Part shown: in pieces, positions 32,361 to 40,588 of the stretch
How the letters are laid out: every line of letters begins with the position of its first letter
How positions within the stretch are numbered: position 1 is the first letter of the stretch
NCBI GenBank assembly: GCA_007128005.1
Contig: SKYF01000060.1
Span: forward strand, 1 to 50,530
DNA: 50,530 nt
Reading direction: 5' to 3'
Origin: Bdellovibrionales bacterium
Lineage (GTDB): Bacteria; Bdellovibrionota; Bdellovibrionia; Bdellovibrionales; UBA1609
The notes under the pieces: model-generated
The model's input: the letters and a program-made list of their open reading frames with translations, nothing else
What the model was told of the DNA's origin: nothing
Databases searched by the model: none
Program-made: the position numbers and the translations under genes

Positions 32361-32800
32361 AAGCTCTGCACTTGAGGGCCGCGTCCATCCATAGGGCCTC
32401 TGTCATCAGAAATCCCCACGGGATGGGGCTGCACTGTGGTCTGGGACGGTCTCTTCAACCAGCTTTTCCAGCCCGTCAAAGCCTGCGGATCCCCAACTTC
32501 TTGGGGTTCGGCAGTTTCACAGTGGGCTTGGATGTCCTGGCTTGAGCCCGTTTGAGTCAACTGCTGCCATTGGCCCAAAGTCGGCTTGGAAGAGCCTGCA
32601 ACAAAGAGTTCGCCGTTGACTTCCTCCAGATAGAGCTCCAGCTGAAAGTTGTTCCCGGGGTCCTCGGAGTAGATGAAACAGTGCAGTTCGTTGGCAAAAG
32701 TAGCGGTGGATAAGCAAAAACCCAGAAGAGCTATAACGAAGCCAAGGCCTCGTCCGACTCTGGCAGGAACTCTATTCAATAACCTCTTGTTTGTGGCCAT
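32357..32800 (-). CDS. Small exported protein of unknown function
   Basis: 147 aa. Signal peptide with hydrophobic core (GRGLGFVIALLGFCLSTATFANE). The mature part has two cysteines (LHCFIY and AHCETA) and a Pro/Gly-rich C-terminus. The N-terminal half resembles a small lipid/beta-sandwich domain, but no family was recognised. AAAGGAGGT precedes the ATG at 32800. Its stop overlaps the methyltransferase stop by four bases. Confidence 0.75.
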   Translation of the reverse strand: MATNKRLLNRVPARVGRGLGFVIALLGFCLSTATFANELHCFIYSEDPGNNFQLELYLEEVNGELFVAGSSKPTLGQWQQLTQTGSSQDIQAHCETAEPQEVGDPQALTGWKSWLKRPSQTTVQPHPVGISDDRGPMDGRGPQVQSF

Positions 32801-32902
32801 AGGACCTCCTTTGTATCGGATTCACGTATATCACAGATGGGCGAAAATCGACAGAGAGCGGCAAGAGCCAGATAATTTTTTCAAAACTTAAATGATGTGA
32901 TC

Positions 32903-32979
32903 TGGCGCGGCGGGAAGGACTCGAACCCTCAACCCTCAGATCCGAAGTCTGATGCTCTATCCAATTGAGCTACCGCCGC
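32903..32979 (-). tRNA. tRNA-Arg (anticodon UCG)
   Basis: Minus strand, 77 bases including an encoded CCA. Acceptor GCGGCGG pairs with CCGCCGC; D-stem GCTC/GAGC; anticodon stem TCAGA/TCTGA with loop CTTCGGA, so anticodon TCG reading CGA/CGG arginine codons; T-arm with TTCGAGT. All stems close by eye. Confidence 0.95.
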
Positions 32980-33033
32980 AGATTTTAAAAAAGGTTAGAA
33001 CTAGATTCCCCTATCCTAGAAACCAGCAAGGGG

Positions 33034-33471
33034 TCAAGGGGAGTGTGTTTTTTCATGGCGGGCTTTGACCACGGTCTTGATGTTTCCACGGACATTGAAG
33101 TCCCCTGTGACCTCAATAAAGTGGGGGTCCAGAAGGGTCACCAGATCCTCAAGAATCCGATTGGTAACGTCTTCGTGAAATACCTTTTCTTGCCTGAAAC
33201 CATTGATATAGAGCTTGAGACTTTTGAGCTCCACGCACCACTGGTCTGGAATATAGCGGATAAAGATTGTCGCAAAGTCAGGAAAGCCGCTTCGGGGGCA
33301 GATGCAGGTGAATTCTGGACAGGTGAACTCGACCTCATAGCGCCTGACAGGGCTGCGATTCTCAAAGCGCTCCAGTTGGTTGTTCTCAATGGCCAGTTCT
33401 CCGTAAAGCTTTTCTGGAGTTTGAGGCTTGGTATCTTTTTCGGACAGAGATTTTTTATCTGCTGGATCCAT
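33034..33471 (-). CDS. queF: NADPH-dependent 7-cyano-7-deazaguanine reductase QueF
   Basis: 145 aa, short (YkvM-type, type I) QueF of the tunnelling fold. It reduces preQ0 to preQ1 in queuosine synthesis. The catalytic cysteine is in FTCICPRSGFPDFATIFI with the conserved Asp, and the substrate-binding VELKSLKLYINGFRQEKVFHEDVTNRIL motif follows. The first 30 residues are charged and probably partly disordered. About 110 bases separate it from the divergent lipoprotein gene. Confidence 0.95.
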   Translation of the reverse strand: MDPADKKSLSEKDTKPQTPEKLYGELAIENNQLERFENRSPVRRYEVEFTCPEFTCICPRSGFPDFATIFIRYIPDQWCVELKSLKLYINGFRQEKVFHEDVTNRILEDLVTLLDPHFIEVTGDFNVRGNIKTVVKARHEKTHSP

Positions 33472-33581
33472 TCGGGCTCTCCTGTCTGGGCTTGAAGGTG
33501 GGCGGAAAATATCTCAGCTGAGCTGGTTTGACAATCCTGGCTTGCTTTTTAAGGAGGTCAACCTTAAAGTGTGTCGTGAAA

Positions 33582-34181
33582 ATGGGGTCAATTTTAAGTA
33601 AAAATTTTTTCAAAGATTTTAAGGGCTCGGGGCGGCTGCGGGGCTCGCTACTGTTTGTGATCGTGGCTTTGGCCTCAACGTCGACCCTTTGGAGTTTGGG
33701 TTGTGCGAGTTTTTCGCCGCAGGCGGAGCGAGCCTGCGCATCCACGGACTGGTATGAGATAGGCCGGCAGGATGGGGCCAAGGGTCACGGGGAGGAATAT
33801 CTGGATGTTCGCCTGAAAGAGTGTGCCCCCGAAAAAAGGGACCTTGTCACCCGACTTTATTTTACGGGACGGAATGCTGGGCTAGTGGACTACTGCTCCC
33901 CGACCAATGGCTTTAATTTAGGTCGGAGTGGGCAGCCCTATGCAAGGGTGTGTCCCAGCCCCATGGAGAGGGATTTTTTGCGGGAGTATCGAAAGGGGCA
34001 AAGGGTCTTTGAGCTTGAGCAGGCCAACCGCCAGATTGATCACCGGATTGGCAGTTTGAGCCAGGAGCTGGAGAGGGCTATACCTTTAGAGGTAAGAAAC
34101 GGCTTGGTAGATCAGCTCAATGAGCTGCGTCAGACGAAGCGGGTCAACGATCTTGAGATCCAGGGGTTGAGAACCAACTAA
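33582..34181 (+). CDS. DUF2799-family lipoprotein
   Basis: About 199 aa. Signal peptide with lipobox SLGC (ALASTSTLWSLGCASF). The mature domain follows the DUF2799 pattern: DWYEIGRQDGAKG, YFTGRNAGLVDYCSPTNGFNLGRSGQPYARVCP with conserved cysteines, then a charged helix. Function unknown; E. coli YfhG is a distant parallel. The start is unsure: an AAGGAGG at 33551 has no in-frame start at proper spacing; ATG 33582 (or GTG 33576) is taken because it just precedes the signal peptide. A perfect TTGACA is at 33528. Confidence 0.82.
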   Translation: MGSILSKNFFKDFKGSGRLRGSLLFVIVALASTSTLWSLGCASFSPQAERACASTDWYEIGRQDGAKGHGEEYLDVRLKECAPEKRDLVTRLYFTGRNAGLVDYCSPTNGFNLGRSGQPYARVCPSPMERDFLREYRKGQRVFELEQANRQIDHRIGSLSQELERAIPLEVRNGLVDQLNELRQTKRVNDLEIQGLRTN

Positions 34182-34212
34182 CTAGAGATTCTATATTTCG
34201 CGACTGGCGGGA

Positions 34213-34339
34213 AGTGACTGGCGATAACCGCCAAAGACAAGGCGCCCGGCTCAAACCGAACGCAGGCGTACTTGAGCGGTACGTTGGAGTGAGATTTGAG
34301 ACGAGCAACGCTGTATTTGGCGGTTTCGCGCCAGTCACT
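34213..34339. repeat. 127-bp palindromic repeat element (MITE/REP-like)
   Basis: Perfect 11-bp terminal inverted repeats AGTGACTGGCG (34213-34223) and CGCCAGTCACT (34329-34339), each followed inward by AACCGCCAAA so that each end also folds into TGGCG/CGCCA. Inside, CGTAC and GTACG flank TTGAGCG, and GCTCAA pairs with TTGAGC. No ORF. A one-ended relative is at 4384-4418. Similar to small non-autonomous or REP-type elements; no transposase is in the window. Confidence 0.8.
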
Positions 34340-34466
34340 ATTTATCTGATTAAGAATCGATCACATATATTTTCCAGCCTGTAAATTCCCTTGGCAAATG
34401 GCAGAGAGCATGATGAGTATTGTGCATACAAGATAAGGTTTATTTTGATTAAAAAGGAGGTTGCCA

Positions 34467-34823
34467 ATGAGCAAAGAACCCCAGCTGTCCAAAGGTGTGT
34501 CCAACGGAGCTCCCCACAATATCACCGAAGCGATTCGGCTTTTTGAAAAGGCCACCAGTGCCAAAGCTTCAGAGCTAAAGTCCATTCTGGGCAAGGATTT
34601 TGAGGAGATCAAAAAAGCAGTGGATGATCTCAAGCCCTATGCTGAGAACATCAAAGACAGCGTCGTTCATACGGCTTCAAAAAAAGTAGATGAGAGTTGG
34701 GAGGCCACCCGGGATGTAGGGCATAAAGTGGATGAAATGGTGCACGAGAACCCCTGGATGAGCTTGGGGATAGTGGCCTTTTTAGCTCTTTTTATGGGCT
34801 ATCTGATGGGACGAAAAGACTAA
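34467..34823 (+). CDS. DUF883-family (ElaB/YqjD-like) membrane-anchored protein
   Basis: 118 aa. The ATG at 34467 follows AAGGAGG at seven bases. A long amphipathic helical part (residues 20-90, IKKAVDDLKPYAENIKDSV to DVGHKVDEMVHENPW) precedes a C-terminal membrane segment LGIVAFLALFMGYLMGRKD, the DUF883 layout. E. coli relatives bind ribosomes at the inner membrane in stationary phase. The next gene, four bases on, is a small membrane protein like YqjE-type partners. Confidence 0.85.
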   Translation: MSKEPQLSKGVSNGAPHNITEAIRLFEKATSAKASELKSILGKDFEEIKKAVDDLKPYAENIKDSVVHTASKKVDESWEATRDVGHKVDEMVHENPWMSLGIVAFLALFMGYLMGRKD

Positions 34824-34827
34824 GCCC

Positions 34828-35214
34828 ATGGCTCCTTGGTTGAAGAGATTTTTGCAAGCTGGGCTTTTATTTTTCTTTCAGCAGTGGCGAAGAGACCTGA
34901 TCAACAGGTCCAAGGCAAAAGGGATTGCCGTCTATTTGAAAGCTCTACAGGGAGCTCGGCGCAGCCTGATTTTTGTGGCCGCAGTTATTGTCACTCTGCA
35001 GCTGCTCTTAGTTGGGCTTTTCATGGCTTTAGGGGCAGCAGTTTACCTCCTGCCCTGGTCTTTAGAAGCCAAAGCCTATCTGGTTTTAGGAGTGGGTGCG
35101 GCCTTGTTTCTCCTGCCCCTGGGGTTCTTGTTCTACGCTCTGTCTGAGCGAGTTTGGTATAAGGCCTCTGGAGCTGAGGAGATGGTTGAAAAGTTTTTGG
35201 CTGAAAACAGGTAG
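34828..35214 (+). CDS. Small integral membrane protein, partner of the DUF883 gene
   Basis: 128 aa. Two hydrophobic segments (RRSLIFVAAVIVTLQLLLVGLFMALG and AYLVLGVGAALFLLPLGFLFYAL) around residues 45-110, with basic N-terminus. Order after a DUF883 gene resembles the yqjD-yqjE arrangement, and the size fits Phage_holin_3_6/YqjE proteins, but sequence identity is not asserted. Probably co-translated with the DUF883 protein. Confidence 0.72.
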   Translation: MAPWLKRFLQAGLLFFFQQWRRDLINRSKAKGIAVYLKALQGARRSLIFVAAVIVTLQLLLVGLFMALGAAVYLLPWSLEAKAYLVLGVGAALFLLPLGFLFYALSERVWYKASGAEEMVEKFLAENR

Positions 35215-35245
35215 AACCTAGAAATTAGAAAGAGAGAGAAGAGCA

Positions 35246-36115
35246 GTGAAACAAGCTGTGAGAATGTTATACAATCCGATCCAAGTGCAAAGCCTTGGCA
35301 GTTTTAGCTGGTGGGGGAGAGCCTTTTTTATCCTCCCCTTGCTCTTAGGTCTCAGTGCCTGTGTTTCTGCAACCAAACACAAGGAGCTGGGCGAAGAATT
35401 TGAAATCAGTCAGAAGCTTCTCGAAAAGACAGAAGAGAACCTCCAAGCCTCAGAAGAGAGGGTGGGTGAGTTGGAAGTTCTTGTAGCCCAGCTTCAGCAG
35501 CAGTTGGGCCGAGCTTCAGATGACCAGGAGAGCCTGAGAGCCTCAATCACTCAAATGAGAGAGGCCTTGGCAGAGATGAGCCAAAGAAAGCGAGAAGTGG
35601 AGAAGCGTGTGGCGGAGTTCAGGGACCTCTTGAACCGTTTTCGCGCTCTGACGGACACAGGTCAGTTGAGTGTGAGAATTGTGGAGGGCCGGATGGTTGT
35701 AGTTATGCCAGGAGATGTTCTTTTTGCCTCTGGGTCCGCACAGTTATCGACTGAGGGTGAAGAAAGGGTAAGGCAGGTCGGTCGGGTTCTTGCAGAGCTG
35801 CCTGACAAACGCTTCCAAGTAGAGGGGCATACAGACAATGTGCCCATTCGAACGGCTCAATTTCCCTCTAATTGGGAGCTGGCCTCAGCTAGGGCTCTGA
35901 CAGTTGTAAGAGCTATGCTCAGTGAGGGGCTTGCTGCCGAGCAGTTGAGTGCAGCCTCTTTTGCCGAGACTCAGCCAGTCCAGTCCAATGAGGATGAAGA
36001 GGGGCGGGCGGCGAACCGGAGAATCGAGATCGTGGTTGTGCCTGATCTCTCAACTCTTCCTGGTTACGAAGAGCTCCAGAGGCTGTCTGAGGAACAGGAG
36101 TTGAGTGGGCTTTAG
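35246..36115 (+). CDS. OmpA-family lipoprotein
   Basis: 289 aa from a GTG. Signal peptide with lipobox LSAC (FFILPLLLGLSACVSATKH) at about residue 39. Residues 45-130 are a periplasmic coiled coil (many Glu, Gln, Leu). The C-terminus (150-275) is an OmpA/Pal peptidoglycan-binding domain: VLFASGSAQLSTEGEERV, VEGHTDNVPI and SNWELASARALTVV, and NRRIEIVV. It tethers the outer membrane to the wall. Another start at ATG 35264 is possible. Confidence 0.9.
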   Translation: MKQAVRMLYNPIQVQSLGSFSWWGRAFFILPLLLGLSACVSATKHKELGEEFEISQKLLEKTEENLQASEERVGELEVLVAQLQQQLGRASDDQESLRASITQMREALAEMSQRKREVEKRVAEFRDLLNRFRALTDTGQLSVRIVEGRMVVVMPGDVLFASGSAQLSTEGEERVRQVGRVLAELPDKRFQVEGHTDNVPIRTAQFPSNWELASARALTVVRAMLSEGLAAEQLSAASFAETQPVQSNEDEEGRAANRRIEIVVVPDLSTLPGYEELQRLSEEQELSGL

Positions 36116-36734
36116 AGGAATTCAATTTCGGCTTCTCTTCTTAGCTAGTTGGCTCTTCACCCGGTTTTTTTTAGCACTTTGTTTTCTGCCACTTTCTTCG
36201 ACCTTTCTGCAGGCTGCAGTTGAGGGCAAGCCCTTAGACCTTGAGCCCATTGGGGCTTTGCGTGAGCTTGAGCGCGAGAGACTTGAGCGCTCTTTTAATG
36301 TCGAGAGGTTTATACCCGCCCATCAGCTTTCAGAGGGAGACAGTCTTCAAAAGCTCTCTGAAAGAATTTTAAGGCAGACGGCGAGAAGTCTTGTCGAAGA
36401 CTCACCTCTTTCTCGCAGACCAGTGACGCGTAGCGTGGAGAGGTTGGGTGACACCTTGGGTGGGGACTTGAGCGCTAAGATGCCACACCCATCGGACCCC
36501 TCAAGAGGGGGTGGCATTGAGCATCAGCTGAGCTTTCGAGTCAGGGCCGAGCAGGGCCGGGCTTTCTTGCGCTACCGTGGGCTGACTGATGCTGAGCTTA
36601 GCTATAACCTTTTTGGTCAGGCCATTCGTTTTGAGATCAACGAGCAGTTGACCTCAAAGCTACAGTTGCTCCTCATCCACGAAATCTCCCATGAAGAAGT
36701 CATCCACGAAGTCAATGTCCGCTGGATATGGTAG
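36105..36734 (+). CDS. Exported protein of unknown function
   Basis: 209 aa from a GTG that overlaps the OmpA stop by 11 bases. Signal peptide (LLFLASWLFTRFFLALCFLPLSSTFLQAA). The mature part is charged, with a helical first half (LEPIGALRELERERLERSF) and a beta-rich end (FRVRAEQGRAFLRYRGLTDAELSYNLFGQAIRFEINEQL). No family recognised. Its last 75 bases overlap the convergent phosphodiesterase gene, so one of the two C-termini may be overextended. Confidence 0.7.
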   Translation: MGFRGIQFRLLFLASWLFTRFFLALCFLPLSSTFLQAAVEGKPLDLEPIGALRELERERLERSFNVERFIPAHQLSEGDSLQKLSERILRQTARSLVEDSPLSRRPVTRSVERLGDTLGGDLSAKMPHPSDPSRGGGIEHQLSFRVRAEQGRAFLRYRGLTDAELSYNLFGQAIRFEINEQLTSKLQLLLIHEISHEEVIHEVNVRWIW

Positions 36735-37871
36735 TCCTCCAGGTTGATGCCAGAGGAAGTCGATAAGGGGGTCCTCCAAAGAGGGGTTTTGAAAGCGCTG
36801 CAAAAGGTCTTTGGCGGGAGCAACAAAGCGATGAACCCCACGAATTCGGCTAGATTGAAGGCGCTCAATCACAGTGTTGAGAATGTGGCTTTGTTGGGCA
36901 AAGTCTTCGGCCTGAGGAAAGCACTCTTGGTAGACAAGATAGGAGTCAGTGGCTGAGAGGTTGAGTTCAGCCTCCACCCCAAAATGATCGGACACAAAGG
37001 GGGCCTGATTAAAAACTACTCGAGCGTTGGCAGCATGGAGCTCAATTTGGTAGGCCGAGCGATAGAAGATGTAGTCAATGCGCCGACTGCGGAAGGGGTC
37101 CAAAGACAGAGGGTTGCCTCGACAGTAGGTGCAGGGGTTGGGGTTATCCGGGTTTTCGTAGGCCTCGGTAAAGCTATCCTTAAAGCCGAAGACAGAGGTC
37201 ATTAAGTACCACTCCAGGGATTTGGGAACAGCGTTGAAGTCTCCGCTGGCAAGCCAAGGCTGAACAAAGGATTGATCGGCGGTAAACTCCTGGGCCATTT
37301 GTAGGATTTGGGTCAGGCGGATGTCCTGAGAGGAGTGGTGCAGGTGGGTGTTGAGGTGCTGAACTTGACTGAGCAGAGGGCGGTCTGGGTAGTAGACACT
37401 GGCCCTGGCATAGGCTTTGACCACGCCAAGTCTCTTGCGGAACCAGTCCAGAAGCCCCTTGCGGTTGACAGTAAAGATATGGCTGCTTGCCAGTAAGACT
37501 GTGCCTGAGGGGAAAAGGCTCTTAAGACCAGATTGGCCGTTATCTGATCTTGTGACGTCGTAGAAAACACTGTTCATAAGGCCAAAACGATTGAGCATTT
37601 TTGTCTCAAGATGCTCTCGATGACTTTCTCTCCAGACCTCTTGCAGCTGGAAGGCCTCGCATAGGCCCAGTTGTTCCGTGTGATTGACAAGGTCTCGAGT
37701 TCTCTGCCTCAAGTTAAGGCCGTAAGCGGGACCAAAGGTGTTCAGGCTTTTGCTGCAAAACTCATCTTTCAAATTGAAGTCGAGACTCCATGCCGGAAAG
37801 TGCCCAAACAAAAAGGCCAAAAGACAAAGCTTGATAAGTGAAAATCTAACAACACCAGATGTTAAGAACAT
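36660..37871 (-). CDS. Secreted endonuclease/exonuclease/phosphatase-family enzyme (sphingomyelinase-like)
   Basis: 403 aa with signal peptide (LIKLCLLAFLFGHFPAWSL). EEP-fold metal and catalytic motifs in order: AFQLQEVWRES (Glu), LNTHLHHSS (His), LASGDFNAVP (Asp, Asn), SRRIDYIFY and the final VSDHFGVEAEL (Asp-His). The set and secretion fit neutral sphingomyelinase or phospholipase C-like phosphodiesterases; a DNase is the alternative. The last 100 residues are an extra domain of unknown nature. The 3' end overlaps the exported-protein gene by 75 bp. Confidence 0.85.
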   Translation of the reverse strand: MFLTSGVVRFSLIKLCLLAFLFGHFPAWSLDFNLKDEFCSKSLNTFGPAYGLNLRQRTRDLVNHTEQLGLCEAFQLQEVWRESHREHLETKMLNRFGLMNSVFYDVTRSDNGQSGLKSLFPSGTVLLASSHIFTVNRKGLLDWFRKRLGVVKAYARASVYYPDRPLLSQVQHLNTHLHHSSQDIRLTQILQMAQEFTADQSFVQPWLASGDFNAVPKSLEWYLMTSVFGFKDSFTEAYENPDNPNPCTYCRGNPLSLDPFRSRRIDYIFYRSAYQIELHAANARVVFNQAPFVSDHFGVEAELNLSATDSYLVYQECFPQAEDFAQQSHILNTVIERLQSSRIRGVHRFVAPAKDLLQRFQNPSLEDPLIDFLWHQPGGLPYPADIDFVDDFFMGDFVDEEQL

Positions 37872-37944
37872 AGCCCCCCCTTGTTTGGGGACTATCCTCT
37901 CAACTAGTGTAAATTTTTCAATATATTGCGCAAGGCAGTATTGG

Positions 37945-39228
37945 TTAGTTTTCCGTCAGGTCGATTTTCTCGACTCGAGCTAGATAGAGGGCTCCGACCA
38001 GGTCTCCCGTGACGTTTACCACAGTGCGTCCCATGTCTAAGAGGCGATCCACTCCGAGCACCAGGGCAATGCCCTCAGGGGGAATGCCTAGGGCTGCCAT
38101 GGCCGACATCAAAATGGGCACGGAACCTCCAGGCACTCCCGCAACCCCTACTGAGGTGAGCAAAATCAAAATGACGAGAGTCACTTGCCCCATCAGTCCA
38201 ATGTGAATGCCAAAGACCTGGGCAATAAACAGAGCTGCCACCACCTCAAAGAGAGCTGTTCCATCCATATTCACCGTGGCCCCCAGAGGCACACTGAAGG
38301 TGGTGATGGATTTGGGTAGACCAAAGTTTTTCTCCAGGGTCCGCATTGTGGTGGGCATAGTGGCGTTGCTGGAGCTGGTGCTAAAGGCTGTGGCGATCAC
38401 TGGCCAGGCTCGTCGATAAAAATCTTTCAAAGGCATCCTGAGCAGAAAACGAATCAGCAGCCCATAGGTGATAAAGAAATGGAAGAGATAGCCTAAAACC
38501 ACCACTCCTATGTACATGAGCACGCTACCCATAACTTCAAAGCCAAACTGACTGACGGCTGTGATCATCAGGGCGGCTACGGCAAAGGGGGCAAAGAGCA
38601 TAATCCAGCCGACAATTTTTATAGAGGCCTCGCTGATGGCCCCAAGGACATCTTGGGCCGCTCGGGCTCTGTGGGAGTCAATAGACAGTAGAGCCAGCCC
38701 AAAGACGACAGCCACAAAAATAATTGAGAGCATATTTGTTTCAGCAAACTCAAAGACAATATTACGAGGGATTATAGTCTCGACAATTCCAGGCCACAGA
38801 GAGTCTGAGACCATAGCGCTTCTCTCTTTGAGTCCGGCCACCTGGCTTTCAAATCTGTCCCGTGAACTTTCTATCAGCTCCTCTGAAATCCCAGCCCCAG
38901 GTTGAATAGTCAGTACAAGGCTCTGGCCAATAAAAATCGCTACGAGCACGGTGGCCATATAAAAGCCAATCAGCCTCCCGCCCAATCGGCCAATATTCTT
39001 GCCTGAGCCCAGATTGCAGACTCCAAGAGTGAGAGAACTCAGAACCAGGGGGACGACCACCATAAAAAGGGCTCTAAGGAAAGCTGTGCCCACAGGGGCA
39101 CAAATGTTATCGAGGATCCACTCTCGAGTGGGGTTTTCTCCCCATAGATTAAATAAAACTCCAATAAGGGCGCCAACCAATAGGCCTATAAAGATCCTTG
39201 CACTGACACGTTGGTCTTCATTCTTCAT
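37945..39228 (-). CDS. Dicarboxylate/amino acid:cation symporter
   Basis: 427 aa from ATG 39228; a TTG at 39264 is in frame but adds an atypical N-terminus. Eight membrane helices and two re-entrant loops. Diagnostic motifs: FSTSSSNATMPTTM (HP1), LGATVNMDGTAL (TM7), GVAGVPGGSV (HP2) and GVDRLLDMGRTVVNVTGD (TM8), whose Asp and Arg/Thr bind acidic amino acid or dicarboxylate. Na+-driven uptake at the inner membrane is the family role. Complete paralogue of the partial gene at 1-450. Confidence 0.93.
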   Translation of the reverse strand: MKNEDQRVSARIFIGLLVGALIGVLFNLWGENPTREWILDNICAPVGTAFLRALFMVVVPLVLSSLTLGVCNLGSGKNIGRLGGRLIGFYMATVLVAIFIGQSLVLTIQPGAGISEELIESSRDRFESQVAGLKERSAMVSDSLWPGIVETIIPRNIVFEFAETNMLSIIFVAVVFGLALLSIDSHRARAAQDVLGAISEASIKIVGWIMLFAPFAVAALMITAVSQFGFEVMGSVLMYIGVVVLGYLFHFFITYGLLIRFLLRMPLKDFYRRAWPVIATAFSTSSSNATMPTTMRTLEKNFGLPKSITTFSVPLGATVNMDGTALFEVVAALFIAQVFGIHIGLMGQVTLVILILLTSVGVAGVPGGSVPILMSAMAALGIPPEGIALVLGVDRLLDMGRTVVNVTGDLVGALYLARVEKIDLTEN

Positions 39229-39421
39229 GGGCGGTATAATTATGTCCGCCAAAGAGGGGGTCAACTAAACTTCCCAGAGAGTTACTGAAAAAGAGTGAAA
39301 CTTTTATAACGCAGCCTGTTTAATCTTCATGCCCCCCAGCCATTGATAAATTCGCTGATGTGCAGTATAAGAAATTCTAAGCTATCCGGATATTTATCTC
39401 AATGACCAAGGAGGTTAATCA

Positions 39422-39883
39422 GTGCTCAACCGAACAGAACTTGCCAACGGAGAACCACAACTGCGGAAGGTTGATGAGCCAAAGATTATGGCTCGAGTCA
39501 CTGAGGTTGTTGATGATGACCTGAGTTTTTTAGATCAAGTGGAAAATGTCTTGGATCTGGACGAGAAAACCTACCCTCAATTCACTTTGGCCAAAAATAA
39601 AGCCCGATTTTTGCGTATGTTGACCTGGTATAAGGGCAAAGAAGAGTGGTTGGACGTGGCTCCAGTCAGCGGGGTGAGTAAACTGTTCAAGCAACAGACA
39701 AAAGAGCTCGAGGGAATTCGCGCCAATAAAATGGACTACGAAATGGAGCTGGAGACAGGAACTCTCACGCCAAGCCAACGCTCTTATCGCAAAGATGAGC
39801 TCAAGATGTGTAAAGTGCATGAGCGAATGGCCGTACACCTGATTGCAAAAATGCAGGTTAAAATTAAGTCAGGGCGGCGTTAA
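39422..39883 (+). CDS. Conserved-looking cytoplasmic protein, function unknown
   Basis: 153 aa from GTG with AAGGAGG at a good distance (39409-39415). Charged, no signal peptide and no membrane segment. The first 30 residues are flexible, the rest mostly helical (LDQVENVLDLDEK, KARFLRMLTWYKGKEEWLDV, RKDELKMCKVHERMAVHLIAKM). No domain recognised. Single-gene transcript with about 190 bp on one side and 236 on the other. Confidence 0.72.
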   Translation: MLNRTELANGEPQLRKVDEPKIMARVTEVVDDDLSFLDQVENVLDLDEKTYPQFTLAKNKARFLRMLTWYKGKEEWLDVAPVSGVSKLFKQQTKELEGIRANKMDYEMELETGTLTPSQRSYRKDELKMCKVHERMAVHLIAKMQVKIKSGRR

Positions 39884-40119
39884 GCTCTGCTCTGAAGCAC
39901 TTTTATATTGTTGCCAAATTGTTGCTTAGCAGAGGCTGGGGTTCAATTTGACGCGTTAAATCACTGTTTTAGGCTCATTCTGGGGCGCTTCTGCTAGGCC
40001 TTCAGGCTGGTCCTGGAACATTTTTTCCTCATCTTCTCAATCTGGTCCACCGATAGTCCCTCTGTGAGTCAGTTTTGTTAACTCAACTTATCCCTTTCAA
40101 TAGGGGCGGAGGTAATTTT

Positions 40120-40569
40120 ATGGGCCGTTCAGTTTTTTATTTTATCAGTGAGGATGAGAATATGCTCCATCGGGTGAAGTCTTTTGCTCAGGTGCAAGGT
40201 GTGGAGCTGGAGTGCTACAGTCCCTCAGAGTGGTGTGAAAAACTCGAGGAGCCTGAGTTCAGAAGCCACATTAAGTCGACAGTTTATGAAGCGACAGAGA
40301 TGCTGAGTGGGAGAGCTCAAGAGGGGGCGACGATTTTGCGTTTTCCCAAAGGCGGCGCAAGCTCTCAAGAGGGAGCTAAAGTTTCGAGTTCACCTATCCG
40401 GACAATGGATGAAATGGAAAAGATGGCCATTGAAAAGGCCATTCAGCAGTTCAATGGCAACCTCACGGAGGCTGCCAAGGCTTTGGGAATTGGTCGGGCC
40501 ACCCTGTATAGAAAGGTGAAGCTCTATCAGCTAGATCCCAACCAAGCGCGGCGACCACGAGCGGCTTAG
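40120..40569 (+). CDS. Fis-type HTH regulator
   Basis: 149 aa from ATG 40120 behind GGAGGT. The C-terminus (100-140, MEKMAIEKAIQQFNGNLTEAAKALGIGRATLYRKVKLYQL) is the Fis/NtrC-type HTH. The N-terminus (VFYFISEDENMLHRVKSFAQVQGVELECYS) resembles the first strands of a receiver domain but lacks the phospho-acceptor Asp region, and there is no AAA+ domain. So it is an NtrC-like regulator reduced to its ends. It precedes the S41 peptidase gene by 19 bases. Confidence 0.85.
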   Translation: MGRSVFYFISEDENMLHRVKSFAQVQGVELECYSPSEWCEKLEEPEFRSHIKSTVYEATEMLSGRAQEGATILRFPKGGASSQEGAKVSSSPIRTMDEMEKMAIEKAIQQFNGNLTEAAKALGIGRATLYRKVKLYQLDPNQARRPRAA

Positions 40570-40588
40570 GACACATTGATTCTCTTTG

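Noticed and set aside
33528-33558. TTGACA at 33528 as a promoter for the DUF2799 gene
   Set aside because: No acceptable -10 hexamer at 16-18 bp; the sequence at that distance is the AAGGAGG stretch.
39888-39935. Inverted CTCTGCT/AGCAGAG repeat after the 39422 gene
   Set aside because: Long loop, imperfect extension and no T tract; not convincing as terminator or operator.
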